From: RGIG3102 sp964649845
GTDB lineage: Bacteria; Bacillota; Clostridia; Oscillospirales; Ruminococcaceae
Reading direction: 5' to 3'
Assembly: GCA_964649845.1 (NCBI GenBank)
Contig: CAZYSS010000046.1
Location: forward strand, 1 to 17,436
Length of the DNA: 17,436 nt
A model generated the notes under the pieces. It saw nothing but the letters and a program-made list of their open reading frames with translations, was not told the DNA's origin and ran no database searches. Positions 6,716 to 13,195 of the stretch are shown here, piece by piece. How positions within the stretch are numbered: position 1 is the first letter of the stretch; the number at the start of each line of letters is the position of its first letter. The translations under genes and the position numbers were made by a program.

Positions 6716-6796
6716 ATGAAACTGCTTAAGAAAATAGGATTTTTGATGTTGATATCCTGGTACATAGGGAAATATTACAGCGGAGGTATATTATGA
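6716..6796 (+). CDS. 26-aa hydrophobic micro-ORF coupled to tnpV
   Basis: The peptide MKLLKKIGFLMLISWYIGKYYSGGIL starts with two Lys-rich steps and has one hydrophobic stretch, like a tiny membrane peptide. ATG 6716 is 8 bases after AAAGGA (6702-6707). In-frame ATGs at 6707 and 6710 would add two or three residues but overlap that site. The stop TGA overlaps the tnpV start in an ATGA junction, so it may be a leader that couples translation. Coding status rests only on the ribosome binding site and the junction. Confidence 0.45.
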   Translation: MKLLKKIGFLMLISWYIGKYYSGGIL

Positions 6797-7137
6797 AACT
6801 TGAATACAGAAAATGTGGAGATTATCTGATTCCAAATATCATCCTGCCACCAAAACCAGACATAGGCAGGTATGGAAAACTGCGACACAGTTTTTTGAGA
6901 AAGTATAGGGAACCTTTGTTCACTGCATTGATGATGAAAGACCAACTGAACAGTCATCTTGAAGAAACAGACAAAGTTGCAAATGATACGTATATACGTG
7001 TATTTCAGCAGTTGAAACAGCATTATGGAATATCTGAAAAACTTAAAGTTGAAAACCAGCTGCTATGGGTACAGAAGATGAATGGGATACATAAGATTGC
7101 TGACGAAATTATATTGAACGAATTTGTTTACAACTGA
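6793..7137 (+). CDS. tnpV: TnpV-type transposon-encoded protein
   Basis: A 114-aa protein. The N-terminus MKLEYRKCGDYLIPNIILPP, the middle GRYGKLRHSFLRKYREPLFTALMMKDQLNSHL and the end LLWVQKMNGIHKIADEIILNEFVY follow the TnpV pattern known from clostridial mobilizable transposons (xYRxxGDYxxPxLxLP, IGRYGxxRxxYLxxxR, EWVRxMNxIxxxAEEIIxxELVY). Its biochemical role is unknown; it is a reliable marker of mobile elements such as the Tn4451/Tn4453 group and many integrative elements. GGAGG lies 6 bases before ATG 6793, and the gene is coupled to the preceding micro-ORF. A terminator follows directly. Confidence 0.85.
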   Translation: MKLEYRKCGDYLIPNIILPPKPDIGRYGKLRHSFLRKYREPLFTALMMKDQLNSHLEETDKVANDTYIRVFQQLKQHYGISEKLKVENQLLWVQKMNGIHKIADEIILNEFVYN

Positions 7138-7148
7138 AAAAGTTTAAG

Positions 7149-7174
7149 AGCACCTCTTTGAGGTGCTTTTTCTT
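7149..7174 (+). terminator. terminator after tnpV
   Basis: AGCACCTC (7149-7156)/GAGGTGCT (7160-7167) with a TTT loop is followed by TTTTCTTTT. It starts 11 bases after the tnpV stop. Confidence 0.9.
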
Positions 7175-7215
7175 TTGCAAGGAATAATTCCGTGGCAATG
7201 GTCCAACAAGCACTG

Positions 7216-7284
7216 AATTTGTACGTCAAAAGTCGTGCAAGCACTGACTTTACTTGTGCAAATTCGCTTTTCGGGGATATCCCC
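7216..7284. other. long dyad region before the ParB-like gene (possible oriT, origin or operator)
   Basis: The outer arms 7216-7234 and 7246-7264 form an imperfect 19-bp inverted repeat (AATTTGYAC...AAAGTC). The centre can extend the fold, AGTC-GTGC / GCAC-(T)-GACT, giving a cruciform of nearly 50 bp. AAGCACTGA occurs twice (starting 7208 and 7239). The perfect palindrome GGGGATATCCCC follows at 7273-7284, then AAACCCC. Such clusters of dyads upstream of a partition or mobilization gene are typical of transfer or replication origins of integrative elements. No relaxase gene is present in the window, so the role is inferred. Confidence 0.5.
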
Positions 7285-7305
7285 AAACCCCTTATATGAA
7301 AGAAG

Positions 7306-7455
7306 GTGAGTAATGTAAAAATCGAAAGAAATAAAAATGAGTTAGTGCATATTTCTCAAATACCTGTTTACATAGGTGGAAAGAAAATGACATTACAGGA
7401 AATACAAGAAAAAGCAAGAAAGGAGAAAGAAAATGAAAAAACTGGAAAAGATTGA
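7306..7455 (+). CDS. possible 49-aa protein overlapping the ParB-like gene
   Basis: An open frame from GTG 7306 to TGA 7453-7455 would give a 49-aa, highly charged peptide beginning VSNVKIERNKNELVHISQIP and ending in a Lys/Glu-rich helix (EIQEKARKEKENEKTGKD). The composition looks protein-like rather than random. The ribosome binding site is weak: GAAAGAAG almost abuts the GTG. The frame overlaps the ParB-like start at 7433 by 23 bases, which would couple the two. An ATG at 7387 in the same frame is an alternative, shorter start. No family was recognised. Confidence 0.4.
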   Translation: MSNVKIERNKNELVHISQIPVYIGGKKMTLQEIQEKARKEKENEKTGKD

Positions 7456-8362
7456 TTTAGGACTGAAAGAAGCCTATGAAGAACTGTTTATGAATGACGA
7501 AGAAAGGGTAATAAACCGCTCACCAAGGGTGCTGGATATTGAGATAAGCCAGATTGATGATTTTGAAGGTCACCCCTTTAAAGTAAAAGACGATGAAGAA
7601 ATGGACAGGCTGATGGAAAGTATATCCACCTATGGAGTATTGACACCTGTGATTATCAGAGAAAAGGGTGACAGATACGAGATGGTGTCCGGTCACAGAA
7701 GAAAACACGCCTGTGAAAGGCTGGGTATGGAAACAATACCTGCTGTGGTAAAAGAACTGTCCAGAGAAGAAGCAGTAATCGCAATGACAGACAGCAATAT
7801 CCAAAGGGAAAATATCCTGCCAAGTGAAAAAGCCTGGGCGTATAAAATGAAAATGGATGCTTTGAATAGACAGGGAAAACGAACAGATTTAACTTCCCGA
7901 CCACTGGTCGGGAAGTTGGAAAGTGCTGATAAAATCGGCGCCGAAAGCAAAGAAAGTGGCAGACAGATTCAAAGATATATCCGCCTTACAAATCTTATCC
8001 CCGAACTTTTACAGTTGGTTGATGATGGCAAGATAGCATTTCGTCCAGCCGTTGAACTTTCATATCTTACTGAAAATGAACAGAATATCCTGTTGGATAA
8101 CATAAAGAAATATGATGCCACACCGTCACTTGCACAGGCATTGGCTATGAAAAAATTGAGTGGGGAAAACAACCTTGCTCCAAATAAGGTGATGCAGATT
8201 ATGTCACAGCCAAAACCAAATCAAAAAGAAAGGATAGTATTTGATGCAGAGGAACTGCGTAAATATTTTCCTAAAGATACTGACAATCAGATAAAAGAAA
8301 ATATCCTGTCACTTGCAAAACAGCACAAAGCAAGGACAGACAGAAACAGAGATGCACGATAA
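7433..8362 (+). CDS. ParB/Spo0J/RepB-like nuclease-fold protein
   Basis: A 309-aa protein. Residues about 33-128 form a ParB N-terminal domain: the DIEISQI start, HPFKVKDDEEMDRLMESISTYGVLTPVIIR, box II SGHRRKHACERLG (86-98) and SNIQRENILPSEKAWAY (121-137). A helix-turn-helix region at about 165-190 (GAESKESGRQIQRYIRLTNLIPELL) is followed by a helical linker and a basic C-terminal tail. Chromosomal ParB hydrolyses CTP and clamps DNA; this branch is the accessory type found in clostridial plasmids and integrative elements, where it probably serves partition, maintenance or transfer control. AAAGGAGAAAG precedes ATG 7433. No ParA lies next to it. A 27-bp palindrome interrupts the gene at the domain junction. 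Confidence 0.88.
   Translation: MKKLEKIDLGLKEAYEELFMNDEERVINRSPRVLDIEISQIDDFEGHPFKVKDDEEMDRLMESISTYGVLTPVIIREKGDRYEMVSGHRRKHACERLGMETIPAVVKELSREEAVIAMTDSNIQRENILPSEKAWAYKMKMDALNRQGKRTDLTSRPLVGKLESADKIGAESKESGRQIQRYIRLTNLIPELLQLVDDGKIAFRPAVELSYLTENEQNILLDNIKKYDATPSLAQALAMKKLSGENNLAPNKVMQIMSQPKPNQKERIVFDAEELRKYFPKDTDNQIKENILSLAKQHKARTDRNRDAR
7891..7917. repeat. perfect 27-bp palindrome inside the ParB-like gene
   Basis: The arms AACTTCCCGACCA (7891-7903) and TGGTCGGGAAGTT (7905-7917) are exact complements around a single C. It encodes residues NLTSRPLVGK-like linker sequence just before the helix-turn-helix, a low-constraint position. The size and perfection suit a DNA-binding site, for example the protein's own parS-like or operator site, or an RNA hairpin. 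Confidence 0.85.
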
Positions 8363-8373
8363 GGAGAACAACT

Positions 8374-8478
8374 ATGAAAACATTACAGATAATAATCAAT
8401 AAAGACAGAGAGCAGATAAAGGAGACAGCAGGCTATGGCAAGACCAAGAAAATTTGTAAATACTTCAGACTACCCTGA
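8374..8478 (+). CDS. small ORF (34 aa) after the ParB-like gene
   Basis: ATG 8374 lies 7 bases after AAGGAG (8361-8366), a good ribosome binding site that overlaps the parB-like stop region. The peptide MKTLQIIINKDREQIKETAG continues to KYFRLP and is basic. It overlaps the next small ORF by 44 bases in another frame, so one of them may be a leader or a decayed frame. No family was recognised. Confidence 0.4.
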   Translation: MKTLQIIINKDREQIKETAGYGKTKKICKYFRLP

Positions 8479-8572
8479 TTTCGCCATCGAACTGCTGGCC
8501 AGAACATTTTATCGGGATATGCTTACTGATATTTTGAAAGATGAACTTTCCGTACCCGAAAATTCACAGTAG
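8435..8572 (+). CDS. small ORF (45 aa) before the serine recombinase
   Basis: The 45-aa frame beginning MARPRKFVNTSDYPDFAIEL and ending VPENSQ starts 10 bases after AAAGGAGA (8418-8425). Its composition (charged, with a central amphipathic helix FAIELLARTFYRDMLTDILKD) is protein-like, and it matches the size of small accessory genes that often stand next to recombinases in clostridial elements. No function was recognised. The hairpin at 8580-8611 directly follows the stop. Confidence 0.45.
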   Translation: MARPRKFVNTSDYPDFAIELLARTFYRDMLTDILKDELSVPENSQ

Positions 8573-8579
8573 CACAAGC

Positions 8580-8611
8580 GATATGTGCCGTCTTAAACGG
8601 CGGCACATATC
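8580..8611 (+). terminator. hairpin at end of the ParB-like gene cluster, weak terminator
   Basis: GATATGTGCCG (8580-8590) and CGGCACATATC (8601-8611) are exact complements with a 10-nt loop. The T-run comes only about 16 bases later (TATTTTTTGC), so termination efficiency is doubtful. It is the only stem between the small ORFs and the recombinase gene. Confidence 0.55.
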
Positions 8612-8689
8612 AACCCTGCAAATATATTTTTTGCACATTTCCAATAAATCATTAAATATATTACATTAATAAAAGAAAGGAGGGGTAAT

Positions 8690-10249
8690 ATGAATGCAGT
8701 AATTTATGCAAGATATTCTTCCGACAACCAGAGAGAAGAATCCATAGAAGGCCAGTTGAGAGAATGTATATCATTTGCAGAAAGGTCTGGATTTACTGTT
8801 CTTCAGCATTATATAGATAGGGCCTATTCGGCCAAGACTGATAATCGCCCGGAATTTCAGAGAATGATAAATGACAGTCAGAAAAAGCTGTTTGATGTTG
8901 TAATTGTATGGAAGCTGGACCGCTTTGCCCGCAACAGATATGACAGTGCAAGATACAAAAACCAGCTGAAGAAAAATAGCATTAAAGTGCTTTCAGCAAC
9001 AGAATCCATTTCGGAAGGTTCAGAAGGCATTATTCTTGAATCTGTACTTGAAGGTATAGCTGAATACTATTCTGCAGAACTTTCCGAAAAAGTGGTAAGA
9101 GGCCATACAGAAAATCTGCTTAAAGGAAAATTCAATGGCGGTATGATTCCCGTGGGATATCGTGTTGATGAAAACCAGTGTTTTCAGATAGATGCCTTTG
9201 CAGCACCTTTTGTAGTGGAAATATTCCAGAGATATGACAGAGGAGAATCCAAAACTGAAATACGTGACTGGCTGAATAAAAATCATATCAAAAACAGCAA
9301 GGGAACAGAAATGACATACAGTTCTGTAAGCTCCATTCTTAAAAACAGAAAATACATCGGTGAATACAGCTTTCATAATCATATCAATTATGATGCTATA
9401 CCACCGATAATAGAAAAAGATTTATTTGAGAGGGTACAAATGAGACAAGAAAAGAATAAGAAATCGCCTGCACATTTCAAAGCAGATGAAGAGTATATAC
9501 TGTCATCAAAACTGGTATGCGGACACTGTGGTACATATATGTGTGGCGAAAGCGGAACAGGCAGAGGAAAGCTGAAATATCATTATTATAAATGTATGGC
9601 AGTTAAAAAGAAGAAAAACAACTGCAGAAAGAAAACAGTCCGCAAAGAGTGGATTGAAGATATCGTTATCAGGGAGATAACAAAAATCATATTTGATGAT
9701 AATACCATAGAATCCATTATCAGTATGGTAATGAAAATACAGGAGGAAGACAACAAAGAAGTTCCTATGTATGAAAAGCAGCTGGAGACTGTAAAAAGGT
9801 CTATAGAAAATATGCTTAATGCCATACAGATGGGTGTGTTTACAGAATCCACAAAGCAGCGCTTGGAGGAACTGGAACAGCAGAAGAAAAATCGTGAGCA
9901 ACAGATAGCGGAACTCAGTTTTCAAAAGCCAATGTTGAAACCGGAGAATATCCGTAACTGGCTGTACAAGCTGAGAACACTTAATCCGGAAAAGCTGGAA
10001 CACAGAAGGGTATTGGTGGATACATTTGTAAACAAGATATTTCTTTATGATGATAAAATAGTATTTACATTCAACTACAAGAGTGACACTAAAGAGGTCA
10101 CTTTAAAAGAACTTGAAGTTTCGGATTTATTATCCGCTAGGGAGCCAAAAGGAACGGACACCATTTGGTGTCCGTTTTCTTTTGCTTTTGATTATACAAC
10201 AAGTTGGATGAGAACTACCCTAAAGGGCACACGAGCCCGGCGACTGTAA
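8690..10249 (+). CDS. large serine recombinase (resolvase/invertase family)
   Basis: A 519-aa site-specific recombinase. The resolvase domain (about 1-150) has YARYSSDNQ with the catalytic Ser10 (or Ser11) after Arg8, then KLDRFAR with Asp77, Arg78 and Arg81. The recombinase domain (about 155-260) contains GGMIPVGYRVD and the conserved SVSSILKNRKYIGEYSF. A zinc ribbon follows (CGHC 277-280, with Cys302 and Cys312), then a coiled coil (about 355-410) and a C-terminal DNA-binding part. It cuts and rejoins DNA through a Ser-DNA link to integrate or excise an element. AAAGGAGGGG precedes ATG 8690. The frame continues through a terminator hairpin at 10154-10180, so roughly the last 33 residues look like read-through of a junction rather than family sequence. 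Confidence 0.93.
   Translation: MNAVIYARYSSDNQREESIEGQLRECISFAERSGFTVLQHYIDRAYSAKTDNRPEFQRMINDSQKKLFDVVIVWKLDRFARNRYDSARYKNQLKKNSIKVLSATESISEGSEGIILESVLEGIAEYYSAELSEKVVRGHTENLLKGKFNGGMIPVGYRVDENQCFQIDAFAAPFVVEIFQRYDRGESKTEIRDWLNKNHIKNSKGTEMTYSSVSSILKNRKYIGEYSFHNHINYDAIPPIIEKDLFERVQMRQEKNKKSPAHFKADEEYILSSKLVCGHCGTYMCGESGTGRGKLKYHYYKCMAVKKKKNNCRKKTVRKEWIEDIVIREITKIIFDDNTIESIISMVMKIQEEDNKEVPMYEKQLETVKRSIENMLNAIQMGVFTESTKQRLEELEQQKKNREQQIAELSFQKPMLKPENIRNWLYKLRTLNPEKLEHRRVLVDTFVNKIFLYDDKIVFTFNYKSDTKEVTLKELEVSDLLSAREPKGTDTIWCPFSFAFDYTTSWMRTTLKGTRARRL
10154..10180 (+). terminator. terminator lying inside the recombinase reading frame
   Basis: ACGGACACC (10154-10162)/GGTGTCCGT (10167-10175) with an ATTT loop is followed by TTTCT and more T. 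It falls about 70 bases before the stop codon of the recombinase frame. Just before it, GGGAGCCA (10140-10147) matches the end of the tRNA-Asn (48-55), a short and possibly chance match. Confidence 0.75.
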
Positions 10250-10427
10250 GACTGGTATTACCACATTGGTCTGGAGTCGTAACTGACAACTTGAATGGTT
10301 GTCAGTTAGCCCGCGGCTGGTAGCCTCGCTCGCTTCCACTATGACTCGCGTTTGCACCAAGTTGGCAAATGCTTGCCTCCAAGGGCAAACCGGCTATGTA
10401 TTTTACTGTGTAAAATATCGGCTGCGG
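10250..10427. other. GC-richer noncoding junction before the right repeat
   Basis: No gene is seen; the frame across 10299-10511 runs over the repeat and its terminators and is not credible. A perfect hairpin, AACTGACAAC (10281-10290)/GTTGTCAGTT (10298-10307), and smaller ones (TTGCC/GGCAA near 10375-10387; TTTTAC/GTAAAA at 10401-10415) are present. The composition is clearly more GC-rich than the genes on both sides. This is where an attachment site of the mobile segment would be expected. Confidence 0.5.
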
Positions 10428-10557
10428 CGAGTCCAACTTGGGGAGTCACATTTACGATATCCGAACCTATTGCCAATCGGCAGTATGTTCTGGTTTGTTT
10501 TTTATTTGTAATTATATAAACAGACAAAGGTGTTACAGCATATACTGTAGCACCTTT
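10428..10557 (+). repeat. right copy of tRNA-3'-end direct repeat (attR candidate)
   Basis: 10428-10445 is identical to 35-52 of tRNA-Asn. The next bases are TCA instead of CCA, and the anticodon arm and the rest of the tRNA are missing, so this is not a functional tRNA. The following ~110 bases match the left copy in order: a hairpin, TTGTTTTTTATTT, and the AAAGGTGTTACAG hairpin. It is best read as the displaced 3' end of the target tRNA, with its original downstream flank. Confidence 0.7.
10461..10504 (+). terminator. degenerate copy of the tRNA terminator
   Basis: The inner stem TGCC (10471-10474)/GGCA (10479-10482) sits within CCGAAC...GTTCTGG, which pairs with a bulge. TTTGTTTTTTATTT follows. 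The outer stem is weaker than in the left copy, as expected for a copy no longer under selection. Confidence 0.55.
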
Positions 10558-10560
10558 TTT
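10526..10560 (+). terminator. terminator, right copy
   Basis: AAAGGTGTTACAG (10526-10538) pairs with CTGTAGCACCTTT (10545-10557), loop CATATA, then T's. It is the counterpart of the hairpin at 134-175. It should insulate the chromosome on the right from transcripts of the recombinase side. Confidence 0.85.
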
Positions 10561-10688
10561 GCAAATGAATTTATTTGAAGTCATGTAATGTTTATTTTCA
10601 GTTTAGTTTTTAATATTAGAATAATATATATTTATGAGTTTTTTATATTTAATGAAGGTGATGATATATAACTATAAATGAAATTATT

Positions 10689-11447
10689 TTGAGTTTTTTT
10701 GTATACTCGTTCTTTGGATGGTGTACAGAAGTCATATTTTCAGCAATAAGATTAAGAAGTTTTGTAAACAGAGGATTTCTGAATGGGCCAATATGTCCTA
10801 TATATGGTTTTGGTATTGTTACAGTAATACTAATTCTATATGAATATCAGTATAATGCAATAAAATTGTATTGTACATCTGTTGTAATTGCAACATTATT
10901 GGAATGGATTACAGGTTTGCTTCTTGAGAAGCTATTTCATCATAGGTGGTGGGATTATTCAAATCAACCTTTTAATATTCAGGGACACATATGCCTTGTT
11001 TTTTCACTTGCTTGGGGAGTAGCATGTGTGATCGTAATTAATTATTTCCATCCGGTTATAATTAAATTCATACAATGCATACCAAATAGATTCAATACGA
11101 TAGTAATTGCAGAGTTGATGTGTATCTTTATTGCAGATATATACATTACAGTTTATGAAATATTTGAATTAAATATCAGACTTAAGAAAATGCAGATGAT
11201 TGCAGATGAAATGGAAAGATTATCGGCCAATATAGGAGAAAATCTGAGCAAGGGTGTTATAACTACTATTAATAAGAAGAATGAAGCAAAACAAAAGATA
11301 GAGGAAAAGTATATGGTACAGATTGAAAATTTGTCGTATACTAATAAAAGATTGTTGCGTGCTTTTCCTAAAATGCAATCACTGAAATATAAAAAGCAGT
11401 TGCAGACGCTCAAGGAATATATAAATAAGAAAAAAGGTGATAATTAA
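10689..11447 (+). CDS. ABC-transporter type IV family membrane protein (putative permease)
   Basis: A 252-aa protein. Residues 1-150 hold about five hydrophobic segments. FFVYSFFGWCTEVIF, RGFLNGPICPIYGFG, LLEWITGLLLEKLFHHRWWDYS and NIQGHICLVFSLAWGV are signature blocks of the putative ABC-transporter type IV permease family. Residues 160-252 are cytoplasmic and strongly helical with many Lys and Glu. The start is uncertain: TTG 10689 has no ribosome binding site, and homologous proteins normally carry a few more residues before YSFFGW. An ATG at 10678 in another frame would supply MKLF if one T were added to the T-run, so a frameshift or sequence error at 10687-10690 is possible. Its stop overlaps the response regulator by one base, tying it to the two-component system. 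Confidence 0.8.
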   Translation: MSFFVYSFFGWCTEVIFSAIRLRSFVNRGFLNGPICPIYGFGIVTVILILYEYQYNAIKLYCTSVVIATLLEWITGLLLEKLFHHRWWDYSNQPFNIQGHICLVFSLAWGVACVIVINYFHPVIIKFIQCIPNRFNTIVIAELMCIFIADIYITVYEIFELNIRLKKMQMIADEMERLSANIGENLSKGVITTINKKNEAKQKIEEKYMVQIENLSYTNKRLLRAFPKMQSLKYKKQLQTLKEYINKKKGDN

Positions 11448-12127
11448 TGTTTAATATATTAGTAGCAGATGACGATAAAAATACCAGGCGCTTATATCAG
11501 GCTGTTCTTGAAAATGCCGGCTATTCAGTTTATATTGCAGACAATGGTAAAACTGCATTAAACATTATCGATAATGAGCATATAGATCTTGTATTGCTTG
11601 ATATAATGATGCCTGAAATGAACGGATATGAATTTACAGAAATTCTGCGAGAAGGGTACGGAACATTACCGGTGTTAATGGTATCAGCTAAACAGGAATC
11701 GGATGATAAAAAGAAAGGTTTTCTTGTGGGAACAGATGACTATATGACAAAACCGGTGGATGAAGAGGAAATGCTTTTGAGAATTAAAGCGCTGTTAAGA
11801 CGTGCACAGATTGTAAATGAGCGAAAAATCAAGGTAAAGGATGTTGTTATTGATTATGATTCTATGACTGTTTCAAAAAATGATATGGTTATTGAGTTGC
11901 CGCAAAAAGAATTTATGCTGCTTTATAAGCTTTTGTCTTATCCTGGTAAAATATTTACCAGAATACAGTTGATGGATGAAATATGGGGAGCCAGCAGTGA
12001 TACCGGATGGGAGACAATTACAGTTCATATCGGAAGATTGAGAAAAAGATTTGAAGATTGGGATGAATTCAGTATAGAATCTGTCAGAGGTCTTGGTTAC
12101 AGGGCGGTGAAAAATGATTACAAATAA
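11447..12127 (+). CDS. OmpR/PhoB-type response regulator
   Basis: A 226-aa DNA-binding regulator. The receiver domain (1-115) shows the acidic pair Asp8-Asp9, phospho-acceptor Asp52 (LLDIMMPEMNG), Ser80 and Lys102-Pro103. The winged-helix output domain (about 128-222) ends in ETITVHIGRLRKRFED...SVRGLGYR, the standard recognition helix and wing. It should be phosphorylated by the histidine kinase encoded next and bind direct repeats upstream of target genes. It overlaps the preceding membrane protein by one base and the kinase gene by 14 bases. The targets are unknown; the membrane-lipid operon 1.2 kb downstream and the ABC-type IV protein are the nearest candidates. Confidence 0.95.
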   Translation: MFNILVADDDKNTRRLYQAVLENAGYSVYIADNGKTALNIIDNEHIDLVLLDIMMPEMNGYEFTEILREGYGTLPVLMVSAKQESDDKKKGFLVGTDDYMTKPVDEEEMLLRIKALLRRAQIVNERKIKVKDVVIDYDSMTVSKNDMVIELPQKEFMLLYKLLSYPGKIFTRIQLMDEIWGASSDTGWETITVHIGRLRKRFEDWDEFSIESVRGLGYRAVKNDYK

Positions 12128-13187
12128 AAACGAACAAAAGCATCGCATGGCGCTTACACTGTTTGTGACGGCGTATATTTTCATTATACTGTTTATAGCA
12201 GCAGGTATATCTTTGGCTGGTGTAAGTATATTGCTGAAATTTGATAAAATACCTGTTACTGCAGATGGATTTCCTAACCCGCAATATGCATTGGTATATA
12301 TGTTTATAACAAGTCTTCTGGTAGGTATTGTTATAATCAGTATCAGTAGCCGGTTATATCTGAAAAATATAAATGTATTTATCAATAAAATGAACAGCCT
12401 TGCAGCAGGTGATTTTACTGCCAGACTGGATTATGGGGAATTTATCAATAAGCATCCGACAGTTTCAGAAATTACAAAGAGCTTCAATAAAATGGCGGAG
12501 GAACTGGAAAATACAAAAGTACTGCGTACAGACTTTGTAAATAATTTCTCTCACGAATTCAAAACACCTATAGTTTCTATTGCAGGTTTTACAAAGCTTT
12601 TGAGAAGAGGTAACCTTTCTGAAAAACAGAAAGAGGAATACCTGCAGATAATTGAAGAAGAATCTTTAAGATTGTCTGCAATGGCCACCAATGTGCTAAA
12701 TATGACAAAAGTAGAAAATCAGGTGATATTGTCTGAAGTATCTGAATTTAATCTGTCGGAGCAGATAAGGAACAGTGTGCTTTTACTGGAAAATTTCTGG
12801 ACACAAAAGAATATTGAAATCAATCTTGATATTGATGAGCATATAATCGAAGGTGATGAAGAAATTCTGAAACAGGTATGGCTCAATCTGTTTCACAATG
12901 CCGTAAAATTTACTTCTGAATATGGCTTTGTCACAATAAAAATTCTGGATAAAAATGAAAATTATGAAATTTCGTTTGCAAATCCGGGAGAAGAGATACC
13001 TGTGGATACCCGAGACAGAATATTTGACAAATTCTATCAGGTTGATGAGTCCCATTCATCAGAAGGAAATGGCATAGGACTTGCAATAGTAAAAAGAGTG
13101 GTTGAGCTTCATTCCGGTACAGTATCGGTGAATTGCAATAAAGGTATAAATACATTCACTGTTTCTCTTCCTAAAAATCAAAAATAA
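12114..13187 (+). CDS. sensor histidine kinase
   Basis: A 357-aa membrane kinase. There are two transmembrane helices (about 15-41 and 60-83) with only about 18 residues outside, so the sensor part is very small and may read the membrane itself or a partner protein. HAMP covers about 83-135. The HisKA helix has NNFSHEFKTPI with phospho-acceptor His147. The ATPase domain shows the N box (NLFHNAVKFTSE, Asn262), the F box (RIFDKFYQVD) and the G2 box GNGIGLAIV (318-326). It phosphorylates the response regulator encoded upstream. The tiny external loop resembles intramembrane-sensing kinases that work with membrane proteins, and the ABC-type IV protein two genes upstream is a possible partner. A terminator follows. 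Confidence 0.95.
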   Translation: MITNKNEQKHRMALTLFVTAYIFIILFIAAGISLAGVSILLKFDKIPVTADGFPNPQYALVYMFITSLLVGIVIISISSRLYLKNINVFINKMNSLAAGDFTARLDYGEFINKHPTVSEITKSFNKMAEELENTKVLRTDFVNNFSHEFKTPIVSIAGFTKLLRRGNLSEKQKEEYLQIIEEESLRLSAMATNVLNMTKVENQVILSEVSEFNLSEQIRNSVLLLENFWTQKNIEINLDIDEHIIEGDEEILKQVWLNLFHNAVKFTSEYGFVTIKILDKNENYEISFANPGEEIPVDTRDRIFDKFYQVDESHSSEGNGIGLAIVKRVVELHSGTVSVNCNKGINTFTVSLPKNQK

Positions 13188-13195
13188 AATACGAC

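Larger units (their letters stand above)
35..10445. mobile_element. putative genomic island inserted at tRNA-Asn, about 10.4 kb
   Basis: The boundaries are the 18-bp exact repeats (35-52, 10428-10445). The contents are the alpha-CTD-like gene, lipoprotein, ABC/GldG/DUF4340 operon, candidate small RNA, TnpV, ParB-like protein and serine recombinase. A tRNA 3'-end target with identical repeats is more typical of tyrosine integrases, and none is encoded here, so the serine recombinase may belong to a smaller element nested at about 6.3-10.4 kb. No conjugation or relaxase genes are present, so if this is an island it looks reduced. Confidence 0.5.

Noticed and set aside
9506..10003. Minus-strand 165-aa ORF rich in Phe and Leu
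   Set aside because: It is the complement of the recombinase coiled coil and zinc ribbon; the composition is a by-product of Lys/Glu codons on the other strand.
10428..10447. A second functional tRNA-Asn
   Set aside because: Only the T-arm 3' half and acceptor strand are present; there is no anticodon arm upstream, and CCA is changed to TCA.
10299..10511. 70-aa ORF over the right repeat
   Set aside because: It reads through the tRNA fragment and a terminator hairpin; no ribosome binding site and no family-like sequence.
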